The notes under the pieces: generated by a model
Database searches by the model: none
Seen by the model: only the letters and a program-made list of their open reading frames with translations
What the model was told of the DNA's origin: nothing
Position numbers and translations under genes: made by a program
In this document: one piece after another, positions 1 to 10,199 of the stretch
Numbering within the stretch: position 1 is the stretch's first letter
How the letters are laid out: each line of letters opens with the position of its first letter
Source: Fulvia fulva
Taxonomy: Eukaryota > Ascomycota > Dothideomycetes > Mycosphaerellales > Mycosphaerellaceae
NCBI RefSeq assembly: GCF_020509005.1
Contig: NC_063012.1
Span: forward strand, 4,526,001-4,590,000
Length of the DNA stretch: 64,000 nt
Reading direction: 5' to 3'

Positions 1-1485
1 GCTTTCTTATCCTCTATATTGTTCGTTTCCTCTATTAGCTCTAATAACTTACTAGAGGTAGGCACTAAAACCCTTTTAATATAGCTATCGTTAGCATTAG
101 GCGTATAGTTATCCTTAGCTAGAGCTATAGGGCTATTACCTTTACGTAGAGGCTATACCGTTACGATTAACTAAGGTACTAGATCTATTACGTTCGCGTC
201 CGGCCTTATATCGACTAAGGTCTTATTCGGAATCTAATCTTCTAGCGGATAAAAGTTAATTGGTATAGACTTAGTTAGGTTATTATACTTAAAGTCTACG
301 ACTACCTTCGGTATATCCTTATATACTACGCTCGCGGGCTCCGAGGTAGACTTACTATCTAAATAGCCCTTCTATTTCACTAGTATAGTAATGCCTCTAC
401 CCTTCGGCTTAGAATTTAGGACGCGTTTAACCTCCTAGGTCTTAAACGTATTACTAGTTTTATTAGTAACCTCGATCGGCGGCGGTCGTACGTTATCTTC
501 TAGATCTACCGGTCGGAGAAGATTTGAATAGAAGGAGTTATATACGCGGATCGTCTCTAGTAGGGTAATACTATACATATTCTTACCGAGCGCGGTTATA
601 AATCATTACCGGTTCAAACTATTTAATATTAAGCTTCTTAGCTAGGCGTAATAAGTTCTAGTTCTTAGTATTAATATAGATATAGTCGCCTAGGCTATAT
701 CGCGGTAGTATAGTACGGTATATATTAGCGTTATCTACTTATAGGGCTTAATCGTAACGTAAGTATTCGTATAGGTACGTATAGAAGTCCTTTATCTATT
801 AAGTAAAACGCTCTGCCTTTTCGGCGGATAGGCGTTACTTAGTAGGTATTAGACGCTTAGGGAGGCTATCTCTATTAAAGTTACTAGTACGAGGATTACG
901 ACCTCGTTCGGCAAAGAATAGCGATATACCTATTACTTCTATTATATAGTTATTCTTTACGAATTCCGCTAGCGGAAGCTACTATACCTAATCTCCTTAT
1001 ACGTAGTCGATAAAGATACGGAGGTACTTCTCTATCTACTTGTTTATATTCTTAGACTATCTATCGGTCTTAGGATAGAAGGCTATAGACAACTTATAGA
1101 CTATCCCTACTAGTTCGTAGAAGCGTTACTAAAAAGCTAATAGCTACTGACTACCTTGATCTATAATAATAGACAGAGGGGTACTATATAAGCGGTAGTA
1201 GTCCCGGACAAAGACCTCGGCGATATATTCGGCCGTTATCTCCTTTACTAGGATTATATAGTATCCCTTACCCGTACGGTTAGTAATCGTAAGGGCATAA
1301 GTATATATAACGCTATTATAATTAGTACTCTTCGGTAGTCCTACTACGAAATCTATAGTAATTTCGCCCTATAGTTCAAACGAGATTAGTAGGGGTTTTA
1401 GTAGCCCTAGGTATTACGTCTACGAGGGTTTTAACGAGCGATATTCGTAGTACTTAAAGATCTTATTACGTATATACTACGAAAG
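1..1485 (-). mobile_element. Ty3/Gypsy chromovirus, integrase and chromodomain part (decayed)
   Basis: Read on the minus strand, positions about 1040-1080 give a decayed form of the integrase motif HPQTDGQ (seen as YPKTDR followed by a stop), and about 280-400 give a chromodomain core resembling LVKWKGY with the Trp changed to a stop, TGG to TAG. The order integrase then chromodomain is that of fungal chromoviruses. Stops are frequent and nearly all are explained by CA to TA or TG to TA changes, so no protein is made. The element continues beyond the left edge of the window. It resumes at 4865 after composite A, which duplicated the 14-16 bp target ending ctacgaaagg. Family assignment is firm; exact ends of the domains are approximate. 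Confidence 0.85.
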
Positions 1486-1486
1486 G
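1471..1486. repeat. Left target-site duplication of composite A
   Basis: tatatactacgaaagg here is repeated exactly at 4849-4864, at the far end of composite A. The final g may belong to the element instead, because copy C shows that the module starts with gtcgacg. The match shows that everything between the two copies entered the Gypsy element in one event. Confidence 0.9.
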
Positions 1487-2562
1487 TCGACGACGAGAAT
1501 CACCTGTACGTGGTGTCGGCTACGAACCTCTCGTCTAGCTACGAGAGAGCCAAGTATTCTCACGCTGGAGCGTCGTGGGCGCGACGGGCGCGTAGCGTAG
1601 GCGAAGCCGCGGCGAACAGAGGACTACCAGCAAAACGGGTATGAAAACCATCCGACGAGCGTGTACTCGTGTCGGGAGCGAGTCCCTCTTCTTTCTACGT
1701 GTAAGAAGGGCGCGGAACCGTGGCCTATACGCTCGACAGGACACCTCTGGTATGAGTGCAGAATTTTCACCTCCGGAGACCGCAAACCGAGCGGGCTAAG
1801 CGACGAACATTGGACGAGCGGACTACAGAACAACAACTGAGCGGACTATGCAACGGCGTCGAGCGGACTACGAAACAATCTGGTGTTTGCCAGCGGGCAA
1901 TGCGGTGGGTAGGTGGACACGCGACGAAGCCTGTAAGGGCCTGTTGAACACCCGGTATGGGAACGAGGGTTTTGCCTGAGGCACTGCCTGTCCCGCTACA
2001 CAACGCACCTAGTCTGACATGGTAGATTGCGACGAGGAAAAGACGATAGCCTGAGCAAGGAAAAGACGGCTGTTAGGACGGGGAAAAGACGTACAATGCA
2101 AGTGGATTAGTTCTGTGATCGGGGAGGATCGAGGGCAGGGTGATAAGGAACTTCATATTGGTTAGTAGGTGGAAACGCAAGGAGTACGCTGCCCGGCGTG
2201 GTGTGTGCCCCGAGCAGACCTGCGAGGCATGGACGGCCGCTTTCTAGAGATAGGCTGCGGTAACGCGAAGGGCGTCAAAACCTGGGGCGTGGTGTACACT
2301 GGCAGCGACGGCTGACACTGTCTGTACAGCCCGAGAGGACGGATGCGCATGTCGGTCAATAGAGAGCACTAAAGGGCTCAGGCCTATGGAGGTGGATATT
2401 GGCTTAAGGAGCAAACAGGGAGGGAGGGCGTAGAGGGAAGCTTTTGCTCCGGGCTAACCTCTCGAAACGAGGCTACACGGTGGTGCTAGATGAGTGGGAA
2501 AGCGCGGTTAAGACTTGTCACCTTATCTCGTAACTAGCTTGCTAAATACGATTCCTTCCTTG
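1486..2562 (+). other. 1077-bp non-coding 5' module, copy A (WEIRD-like)
   Basis: The same sequence occurs at 23238-24314 and, inverted, at 37911-38987; all three copies are exactly 1077 bp between the first g of gtcgacgacg and the last g of ccttccttg. No reading frame longer than about 80 codons is present and none is conserved between copies. Internal short repeats are visible: gagcggacta three times (about 1815-1870) and ggaaaagacg three times (about 2035-2090). The first 90 bases can form a three-way junction (see findings). No tRNA-type B box was seen, so it is not an obvious SINE. It is probably an RNA that LINE reverse transcriptase jumps onto; its origin is unknown. Confidence 0.85.
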
Positions 2563-4672
2563 CCGGTTAGCGACCCCGAGGCCAAGGCGCGTCTACTGGC
2601 TAGCAAGTTCTTCCCACCCCCAGTCGAGGCTGATCTAAGCGACATAAACAGCTCTACTCCCCTAGCCCCTAGCATCGCGGTCCAACAGGAGGTGTCCGAG
2701 GGAGAAGTTACCGCTGTGCTGAGGAAGTTGCCGGCGAAGAAAGCCCCGGGGCCGGATGGGATCCCAAACGAGCTACTAAAGAAGTGTAGAGATCAACTAG
2801 CCCCAGCAGTTGCAGCGATCTTCAACGCCTGCCTACAGACCGGATACCACCCGATAGCTTTTAAACAATCGACGACAGTGGTCCTACGCAAGCCGCAGAA
2901 GGAAGACTATACGCAGGTGAAGTCGTACCGCCCAATTGCGCTCCTTAACACTCTTGGGAAGGCGCTTGAGAAGCTGGTTGCAACGAGACTCTCCGAGGCG
3001 GCAGAGGAACACTCCCTACTCCCGGACACCCAGATGGGTGCGCGCCCACAGCGATCGACGCTATCCGCGATGGAACTTATCACCTCTCAGGTAAAGGCCA
3101 TCTGGTATAAGAATAGGGACAAGGTGGCTTCCTTACTTAGCCTAGACATATCGGGAGCCTTCGACTACGTGTCACACCCGCGGCTTCTCTACATCCTAAG
3201 GTCGAAAGGACTCCCTGAGTGGCTTGTCAACTTCGTACGGTCCTACCTCCAAAACCGCAGTACGTCGATCCTGGTCGGCCAGTACAGAAGCCCATTTCAA
3301 GCAGTCCACACTGGAATCCCGCAAGGCTCAACGCTAGCACCTATTCTGTTCCTCTTCTTTATGGCGACGCTGCTCCCAGCCCTAGAATCCCAGAACACCG
3401 CTGCGAGCGGCTTCGTAGACGACACAAACATCCTAGCGTGGTCTTCCTCGACTGAGGAGAACTGTAGGCTACTAGAAGAGAAGCACAAGATCTGCGAGGA
3501 CTGGGCTAGGAGGCACGGGGCTCGGTTTGCCCCAGAAAAGTACAATCTGATACACTTTACGCGCCGGCCACGGTTCCACAATATGCAAGCTTCTATCCAG
3601 ATACAGGGGCACACGACTAACCCGGCAAATCAGCTCAGGATCCTCGGACTATGGGTGGACCCGGCGCTACGGTGGAGGAAGCACGTACAGGCAATATTAC
3701 GGAAAGCTGAACAGAATATAGCATCATACCAGAGGCTTACTGCGTCTATATAGGGGGCGGACTTCCGGTAGTCACGACTTCTATATACGGCTATTATACG
3801 GCTAGTCCTTACCTATAGTAGCCAAGTGTAGTCCTTAGGCGAGAGGGCCTGCCTATCGAAGGGACTCGTCGCGCCGCTAGCGAAGATCCAAAACCAATGC
3901 CTAAGGAAGGTCACCGGGGCATATAAGTCGACACTAACGAGGATACTTAAGCATAAGACCGCTATACCGCCGATCGACCTATACATCCAGGGACTACGGA
4001 CCTCCTACTTAGGCAAGTCGGCACAGTACCCAGTACAGAAGGTCATCGCCAGTGCAGTCGCAAGGGCCCGCGAATCAGTACCAGCGCATAAGGGCATTCG
4101 ACCCGGAAACGAGCCGAACTACCGGGCAAGGGACGAACAGCTAGCAACACAATGGGAAGGTGAGAAATCGTTTGTAGAGCAACTATGGAAAGAGAGGTGG
4201 AACAACCAGGTTGTAGGGCATAGTGGACGCCCTCAGCCAGCGGGACAACCTAAGGAATGGTCAGCTACAAAATCCGCGGTCAAGCACCCCCCGAAGCTCA
4301 TCCACTACCGCCTTACGAGGGCACAGAGTAGCATAGCAACCCAACTGCGAAGCGAACACATCGGCCTCCAGGGGTACCTATCATGGAGGAAGGTCCCAGG
4401 ATACACGAATACTAGCTGCCCCTGCGGCTATCGCTCCCAGAACGTACGGCACGCACTCCTCGTCTGTCCGAGGTGGTCGCTAGGAAGGGGGGAGTGGATG
4501 GTAAAGGCGAGGAACCGGACGATTGGGGCACTTCTTAACAACGCTGAAGACCTACGGCGCATTACGAACTGGATACTAGAGAAGGGCTGGCTAGAACAGT
4601 ACCGCCTAGTAGGAGCAGTGCAGGAAGAGAGGACACGACGCAGCGCGACGAGACCGGCTAGGAGCGGGGGCT
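2563..4672 (+). pseudogene. LINE1 (Tad1-like) reverse transcriptase, 5'-truncated and broken
   Basis: An open frame of about 400 codons (to 3753) carries non-LTR reverse transcriptase blocks in order: PGPDGIPNELLKKC, YRPIALLNTLGKALE, SLDISGAFDYVS, GIPQGSTLAPILFLFF, and the catalytic FVDD at 3412-3423. The frame then enters a RIP-altered patch with TAG stops (about 3717-3980) and recovers. Near the C-terminus (4417-4480) is a Cys/His cluster, CPCGYRSQ followed by H and C, typical of the tail of Tad1/I-type LINEs. No RNase H domain is seen between the two. The endonuclease and ORF1 are missing because the element is truncated at the module junction. It cannot encode its own movement. Confidence 0.88.
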
Positions 4673-4848
4673 AACGGGGTAGTGACATGGACTACGTACG
4701 TTCAGAGGGAAAGCTAATCTAGACAAGGAGTAGTCGGGGGCGGGAAGGGTTTTCACCTATTCGGGTTTCCCTTTGTACATAACAATAGATATATACCTGC
4801 ATAGGCCGGATAGGGTCCTAGAACAGGGGAATGACAAATCTATCTATC

Positions 4849-4864
4849 TATATACTACGAAAGG
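4849..4864. repeat. Right target-site duplication of composite A
   Basis: Exact repeat of 1471-1486. The first bases tat merge with the LINE tail (tatc)n, so the exact edge cannot be fixed to the base. Confidence 0.88.
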
Positions 4865-5299
4865 CCGGGCTAGACGAAGTCGCGAGTAATAAGCTCGTAG
4901 GTCTTCGTACGACCTAGGTAACTAGTAGAGGGGGTACTATAATATACTTAGAAGACCTTAAAGCATAAACCCGGTACGTCTAGTACGAAGACTTTATAGC
5001 CGCTATATCTATTCTTAATATAGATAAGGCCGCCTATAGCTACCGCCTCGCTATTATCTATACGGTACTAGCGTAGTAGCGTATAAGGCTCTCCTACGTC
5101 TAACTAGCGTAACGCTTACTATAGCTCCGCTTCTCCGTATATAACGCGGATCTTAGTTATAAGTTTATTGTCCTATCGGCCTAGACGGATCTCTATCGGC
5201 GAGATATTAAGGAATTAGTGCTTAGGTAGTAACGTCTATTCTTAATACTGTCTTTATAGGTCGTTATCGTTTATAGGGACGTCCTATAGCCGCCGTATT

Positions 5300-6800
5300 A
5301 GAGTATTAGGTTTAGTATTTGTCTTGCTAGGGATATAGACAATCTTAAAGTAGAACTACGATAAGAACTCGGACTAACGTACCTAGCGTCTATTTAGGAC
5401 CTTAGTACTTATAAACTATTTAAGGTTCTTATAATCGGAGTATACTAGGATTAGCTTACCGCTTTCGTCGGTAAGGTTTTCGAAGTCGGCCTTATCTCTA
5501 TTAATGTCTCTAGACATAAGCTCTAGCTTCTATTCCTTAAAGGCTTTTACGATAGCGAGTAGTTCCTTATTATAGATATCGTAGTTATATTCTTATGGCG
5601 ACATCTTCTTAGACATAAAAGCTACTAGGCGCTATATACCGTCTTCTCCTTACTACGACATTACTATAGTAGTAACGAAGTCTAACGTATCCGTTTCGAG
5701 CTTCGTTTCTCGCCCGGGTACGAAATGTACGAGTATAATATCGTCCTTAGTAAACGCTTGTTTTATACATTCGAAAGCGTTCTAATGTTCGTTACCCTAT
5801 ACCTATAGTACGTCTTTCTTAGTAAGCTATATTATCGGGTAGGCGATGCCTAAGTAGTTATAAATAAACCGCCTATAGAATTTATAAAAGCTAAGGAAGG
5901 ACAGAATATCTATTAGGTTACGAGGGGTCTCCTATTCTTAGATCATAGCGATCTTGTCCTTATCTATCTTAATGCCGTCCGCGCCTATAATTAAGCTAAG
6001 GTACTTCGTCTCTTAGACGTAAAACTCGTACTTATCGATATCGAGTTAAAGTCCTACCTCCTATAGCTTCGCTATAACTTTCTCGACGTAAACGATATAC
6101 TCCTCTAGGGTATCGCTAAATATAAGTACGTTATCGAGGTACGCGGAGGTAAAATCGTCTAGGTACTCTCGGAGCGCGTTATTAATATATAACTAGAAGG
6201 TACCGGGTGTATTATAGAGACTAAAGGGCATTACTAGACATTCAAATTGACCGTAGCGCGTAGTAAATACCGTTTTCTACTCGTCCCCTTCCGCGATATA
6301 TAAACGATTAAAGGTAGCGACTATATCGAGCTTAGTAAAGTACTTCTTACTACTAATCCTGTTAAGGGTATCTTAAATAAGTAGGATAGGGTACCTCGAT
6401 TTTATAGTAATAGCGTTTAGGGCGCGGTAGTTAATATAGACGCGTAGTCTACTGCCTAGTTTACGTACGATAATTACCGGTAATACTATAGGTAAGTTAC
6501 TACGTTAGATATTACCTTTCTAAAGTTAGTTATCTACCTAAGCTTTTACTACTTCTAACTCTCTGTTCGAAATCGGATAGGGCCGCTTAAACGGTAGCCG
6601 AGTATCATTCTTTAGCTTAATCTTATAATCTAGGCTAGGGCGATAAGGTAGTAGCTTATCTAACTCTAACTTCGAGAATAGAGCTTACCGATAATAGTAT
6701 ATAGCCGGTAGCTTACCGAGTACGTTAGGGTCCTTCTACTTCCGGTATAGCTTTTCTATAAATACGTTATAATTAGTTACGTTTGTCGCGTAGGCCTCTA
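5300..6800 (-). pseudogene. Gypsy reverse transcriptase and RNase H remnant
   Basis: On the minus strand, positions about 6196-6260 read TRYGQFECLVMPFS, the decayed form of the Ty3/Gypsy RT block that is usually TRYGHFEYLVMPFG. About 6119-6155 reads YLDNVLIFSD, the catalytic YLDD box with one Asp changed to Asn, a G to A change of the RIP type. About 5671-5725 holds the RNase H start, LETDTLDF for the usual ETDASDFA. The altered catalytic Asp and many stops make it inactive. Confidence 0.82.
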
Positions 6801-7599
6801 CCTAGTACTCCTATCGATAACGGAGCGTCGTATAGTAGCTGTCTTTAATATATATAGCGTACGCGAATATAGCGTTACCGCCTATAACCTTTCGTACTAT
6901 TATAGCGTAAAGCCCTAACGCTTATACTATAACCGGATCGGCCGCGCTCTTAGCCGTATATACTTCGCGTAGGTTAATCTATATAGTATATACTTCCGTA
7001 CCTCTCGTATAGCAGAGTCTCCGGAGTTCGTATAAGTTGATCTACTTAATATCGTCTCTATACCTAGCCCTAACTCTTTTAGCGCCGACTTCGAGGGGCT
7101 AAGGGACCGGTATGTCGCGGATATTAGGTCGCTTAAGGCTATCGTAGTCGGGTACCGGCATTAGTAGTAACTCGGGGATAGGTAACGTTACTAGTAGGCT
7201 AACGTTCTTATAGAGAGAGTGATTCTAATAGTTAACGTCGTTAAAGGTAAGTACGCTTCGCTTCTAGTCTTTATAAGGGCTATACTTCGCGTACTATCTA
7301 AGGCTAAGGACTATATCGTAGTAGGTATCGGTAACTAGGTATTTAACCGTCTCGACATAGCCTTAAAGGTTTAGTTCAATATTTGTGGCTTTAGTAATAA
7401 TTGTTTGTACTTAGGAGCTATTACCTAGGCCGAGCGTAAAGGGCTTAATATCGTAGAGCGGGAATTTGTGTTTTTACGTAAAGGGAGTATTTACGAGTTT
7501 AGAGTTAGTACTATTATTAAGGAAGGTATATATATATATTCTATTTGCCCTACCCTCTACTATAAAGTGATACGAGACTTCGGGTCCTTTATCTACTTC

Positions 7600-9960
7600 T
7601 ATAGAAGAGGGCGTGCTCGCTCGGGCTTATAAGGAAAACGCCTATACGGTACGGGTATATTTATAAGGTTCGTAAGGGTATAAGACTTCCTAAGGCGGAC
7701 TATTATCTATTACGCTCAAATGATAGATTAGGCATTTCCCGCCGGTACTTTAGTGACCGTAAGGCCGTTATTATTAGCCTTCTTCTTAGGACGCTCGTAT
7801 AGGTCAAGTAGGTAGCCGGCGGCGCCTAAGATATAGCCGGTACCCTAGTAGCGTAGGTAGCTACCGCTAGCGATAGTCTAAGTACGCTAATCTTAAGTAA
7901 GTTATATAAGGTTCTTATACTAATTAGGGCGGTCCTCTACGGAAGGAGCGGCTAATTAGTATAAGGAGAGCGGCCGAGAGGTATACCGTTATATAAAGGG
8001 AGTATTAGTAGTATAATCTACCCTACTATAGGAGGTGCCGATACCGTACCGTTACCCTTAGGTATAGTCGTCTTCTTGTCCTTCTTCTCGTCGTTCTTAG
8101 TACGTAGTAGGTCGTGTTCAAGTTAAGCTAGCTCGCTCTCTAGGTAGTAGTATTACCGAGTAAGCTCCTTAACCGACTTCGCGTTAGGTAGTACGACTAG
8201 TCGATTACGGTACTTAAAGCTTAGCTTCTTCTTAAGCTCGATAACCTCGTACTTACGGCTCGCGCCTTATAGAATCTAGGCGCGCTTATATTAGAACTTA
8301 GTATAGAACTCGGAGAACTTGTTATTCTCTACTATCTTCAACGCGTCTATATTATTACGCGCGGTACCCTCGGGATTATAGTCGCCGAAGTTCTTATCTA
8401 GGAAACGTAGGCATTTCTTTACGCTCTTAAATAGCCGGCTCGCGGAGGGAATCTTAGAGAAGACGATCTTCTAGGAAATATAGCTACGGAGTATAGAGTA
8501 TACTAACCCTATAGTAGTTTCTTATACGAAACGTAGGGTAGATAGCACGTCCTTAAAGATAGAGGCGGTAAGCTTATTACCGAGTTAAGTAGTCTACTTA
8601 TTAAGTGTCGGCGAGTCTTTACTACCTATATTCTCTCCTAAGAATTTAGGTTTAGGTACTTCGATACGGGAACTCGTCTTAAAGTCTTCTACTATAGTTC
8701 GGTCATAGCGTACGATATCTACGCTACTATCTATAATCTCAAAGTCGTCGTTATTAATAATAACGGTCTCTTATCTCTTTCTCGATCTCTTGTCCTTACC
8801 CTTACTCTTACGGCGTAGACGCTCTTCGAAATCGGAATTAGAGTCTAAGGACGAGTCGGAGGAATCGGGGTTAGAGGAGTTATTAGCGAATCGCTCCTTA
8901 CGTTACTTCCGCGTAGGCTTCGTAGCGGGTTATTCGGCGGGCTTTTTAGCTAGTCTATCGCCGCGTCGACGTCGTAACTCGGAGAGGGAGCGGGCGCTAC
9001 GCTCCTTAGGTTTCTCGGTAGTGCGGCTACGCCTAGCTTCCTTAAGATCCTATTTAAGCGTAGCGATAGTCTACTATAGCCCTACTACGTCGGTAGCCGT
9101 AGGGGCGGAGTCGTCCGGTACGAGTGTTTCTAGTTTAGCGACTTTAACCTTAAATATATCGACCTCCTTTTCGGCTCTCTTAGTAGAGCTATACTAGTTA
9201 TTAGCCTACTTCCTATACTTAGTAAAGTCCTAGTTAGCCTTTATAAGGTCTTTATTAGCTTGTTCTAGGTCCTACTTACATTCCTACTTATACTTTTCCG
9301 TATATTATAGTTCGGTCTATACTCCCTTAAACTTCTTCTTATTTAGCTCGTTAGCTTAATATAGCGCCGCCCTATCTAGGACAGCTTAGCGGTGATTAGC
9401 CTCGAGTTTACGAAGGGCGTAGGCAATTGCCTCTAGTTAGTTCTAGACGTAGTCGTAAAACTAAGTCGCGTTAAGTAACCGTAGTTAGTCGAGTAGGACA
9501 CGGTATATCCCGGTACGACCGCGGTCGTCTATATAGTTAATAGCAAAGTCCTTACGAGTATTGTCGATTGACCTATTCTTATCGAGGTGGTCTATAATAT
9601 CGCCCTCGTAGAGCAATATTACGGGGTCAAAAGTATCTATAATTTCGGGTTAGGTATCCTCTCCTTCCTCCTCTTCTAGGAGCCTATCGAGAACCGCGCG
9701 TTTATTATTAGCGTACTTAGTAAATAGATCTAGTAGGACGGTGTCGTCGGACTAGGTATACTAATCGGATCGCGTAAAAAGTTCTAAGTTTCGAGTTAGT
9801 CGCGCGCGGCGCTCGATACGTTAAGTATTTACGCCGCCGCCGCCGCTAGGGCTACCGGTACCCTATAGCCTAGCTATAATATAGTAATACGCCCTCTTAG
9901 CGTCTTAATCTAGAGAGAAAGAGAAAGTACTACGCTACCTTTACGCTAGTACGAGTCGGA
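7600..9960 (-). pseudogene. Probable Gypsy gag region (decayed)
   Basis: Placed as gag by position: it is 5' of the RT on the minus strand and runs towards the 5' LTR-proximal sequence beyond LINE1 copy B. I see charged, repeat-poor sequence with many RIP-type stops and no motif good enough to prove gag. A Cys/His-containing stretch near 7740-7780 could be a decayed zinc knuckle, but this is weak. Confidence 0.45.
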
Positions 9961-10017
9961 GATTTTAAGGAGTCGTAATATCGCGATTTCTAGAGTCTTA
10001 AGCGGCGCTAAATATAG

Positions 10018-10031
10018 TAGCGTCCTTAATA
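10018..10031. repeat. Left target-site duplication of LINE1 copy B
   Basis: tagcgtccttaata, repeated exactly at 15025-15038. Confidence 0.92.
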
Positions 10032-10199
10032 GATAGATAGATTTGTCATTCCCCTGTTCTAGGACCCTATCCGGCCTATGCAGGTATATATCTATTGTTA
10101 TGTACAAAGGGAAACCCGAATAGGTGAAAACCCTTCCCGCCCCCGACTACTCCTTGTCTAGATTAGCTTTCCCTCTGAACGTACGTAGTCCATGTCACT

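Larger units (their letters stand above)
1486..4850 (+). mobile_element. Composite retroelement A: 1077-bp module fused to truncated LINE1
   Basis: This is a single insertion into the integrase region of the Gypsy element, bracketed by a perfect 14-16 bp direct repeat. It consists of the module (1486-2562), then LINE1 from within the region just before the reverse transcriptase down to the LINE1 3' end, with a terminal (TATC)n tail at 4839-4850. The junction lies inside the sequence ccttccttg|ccggttagcg. The LINE part is only lightly mutated apart from a patch at about 3717-3980, so A is one of the younger insertions. The layout matches MINE of Magnaporthe (WEIRD module plus MGL LINE), which is established knowledge; relatedness of the module sequences has not been tested. 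Confidence 0.88.
4865..10031 (-). mobile_element. Ty3/Gypsy chromovirus, gag-protease-RT-RNase H body (decayed)
   Basis: This is the continuation of the minus-strand Gypsy element from position 1485. Read on the minus strand, the order is gag-like (about 9960-7700), protease region (about 7600-7100), reverse transcriptase (about 6800-5800) and RNase H (about 5750-5300), as expected for Ty3/Gypsy. Stops are dense and RIP-like throughout, and the sequence is visibly depleted in CA and TG. Copy B of LINE1 interrupts it at 10032. Apparent plus-strand ORFs such as 8790-9197 are antisense to gag and are not genes. Confidence 0.8.

Noticed and set aside
1535..2359. Short ORFs on both strands inside the module (60-80 codons)
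   Set aside because: None is kept in the module copies at 23238 and 37911, and none has a recognisable motif. The module is treated as non-coding.
1486..2562. The module as a tRNA- or 5S-derived SINE
   Set aside because: No A/B box pair of the GGTTCGANTCC type was found, there is no oligo-T or A tail at its own 3' end, and it is far longer than usual SINEs.
8790..9197. 135-codon plus-strand ORF
   Set aside because: Antisense to the Gypsy gag region and Ser/Arg/Leu-rich in the way expected from RIPed antisense sequence.
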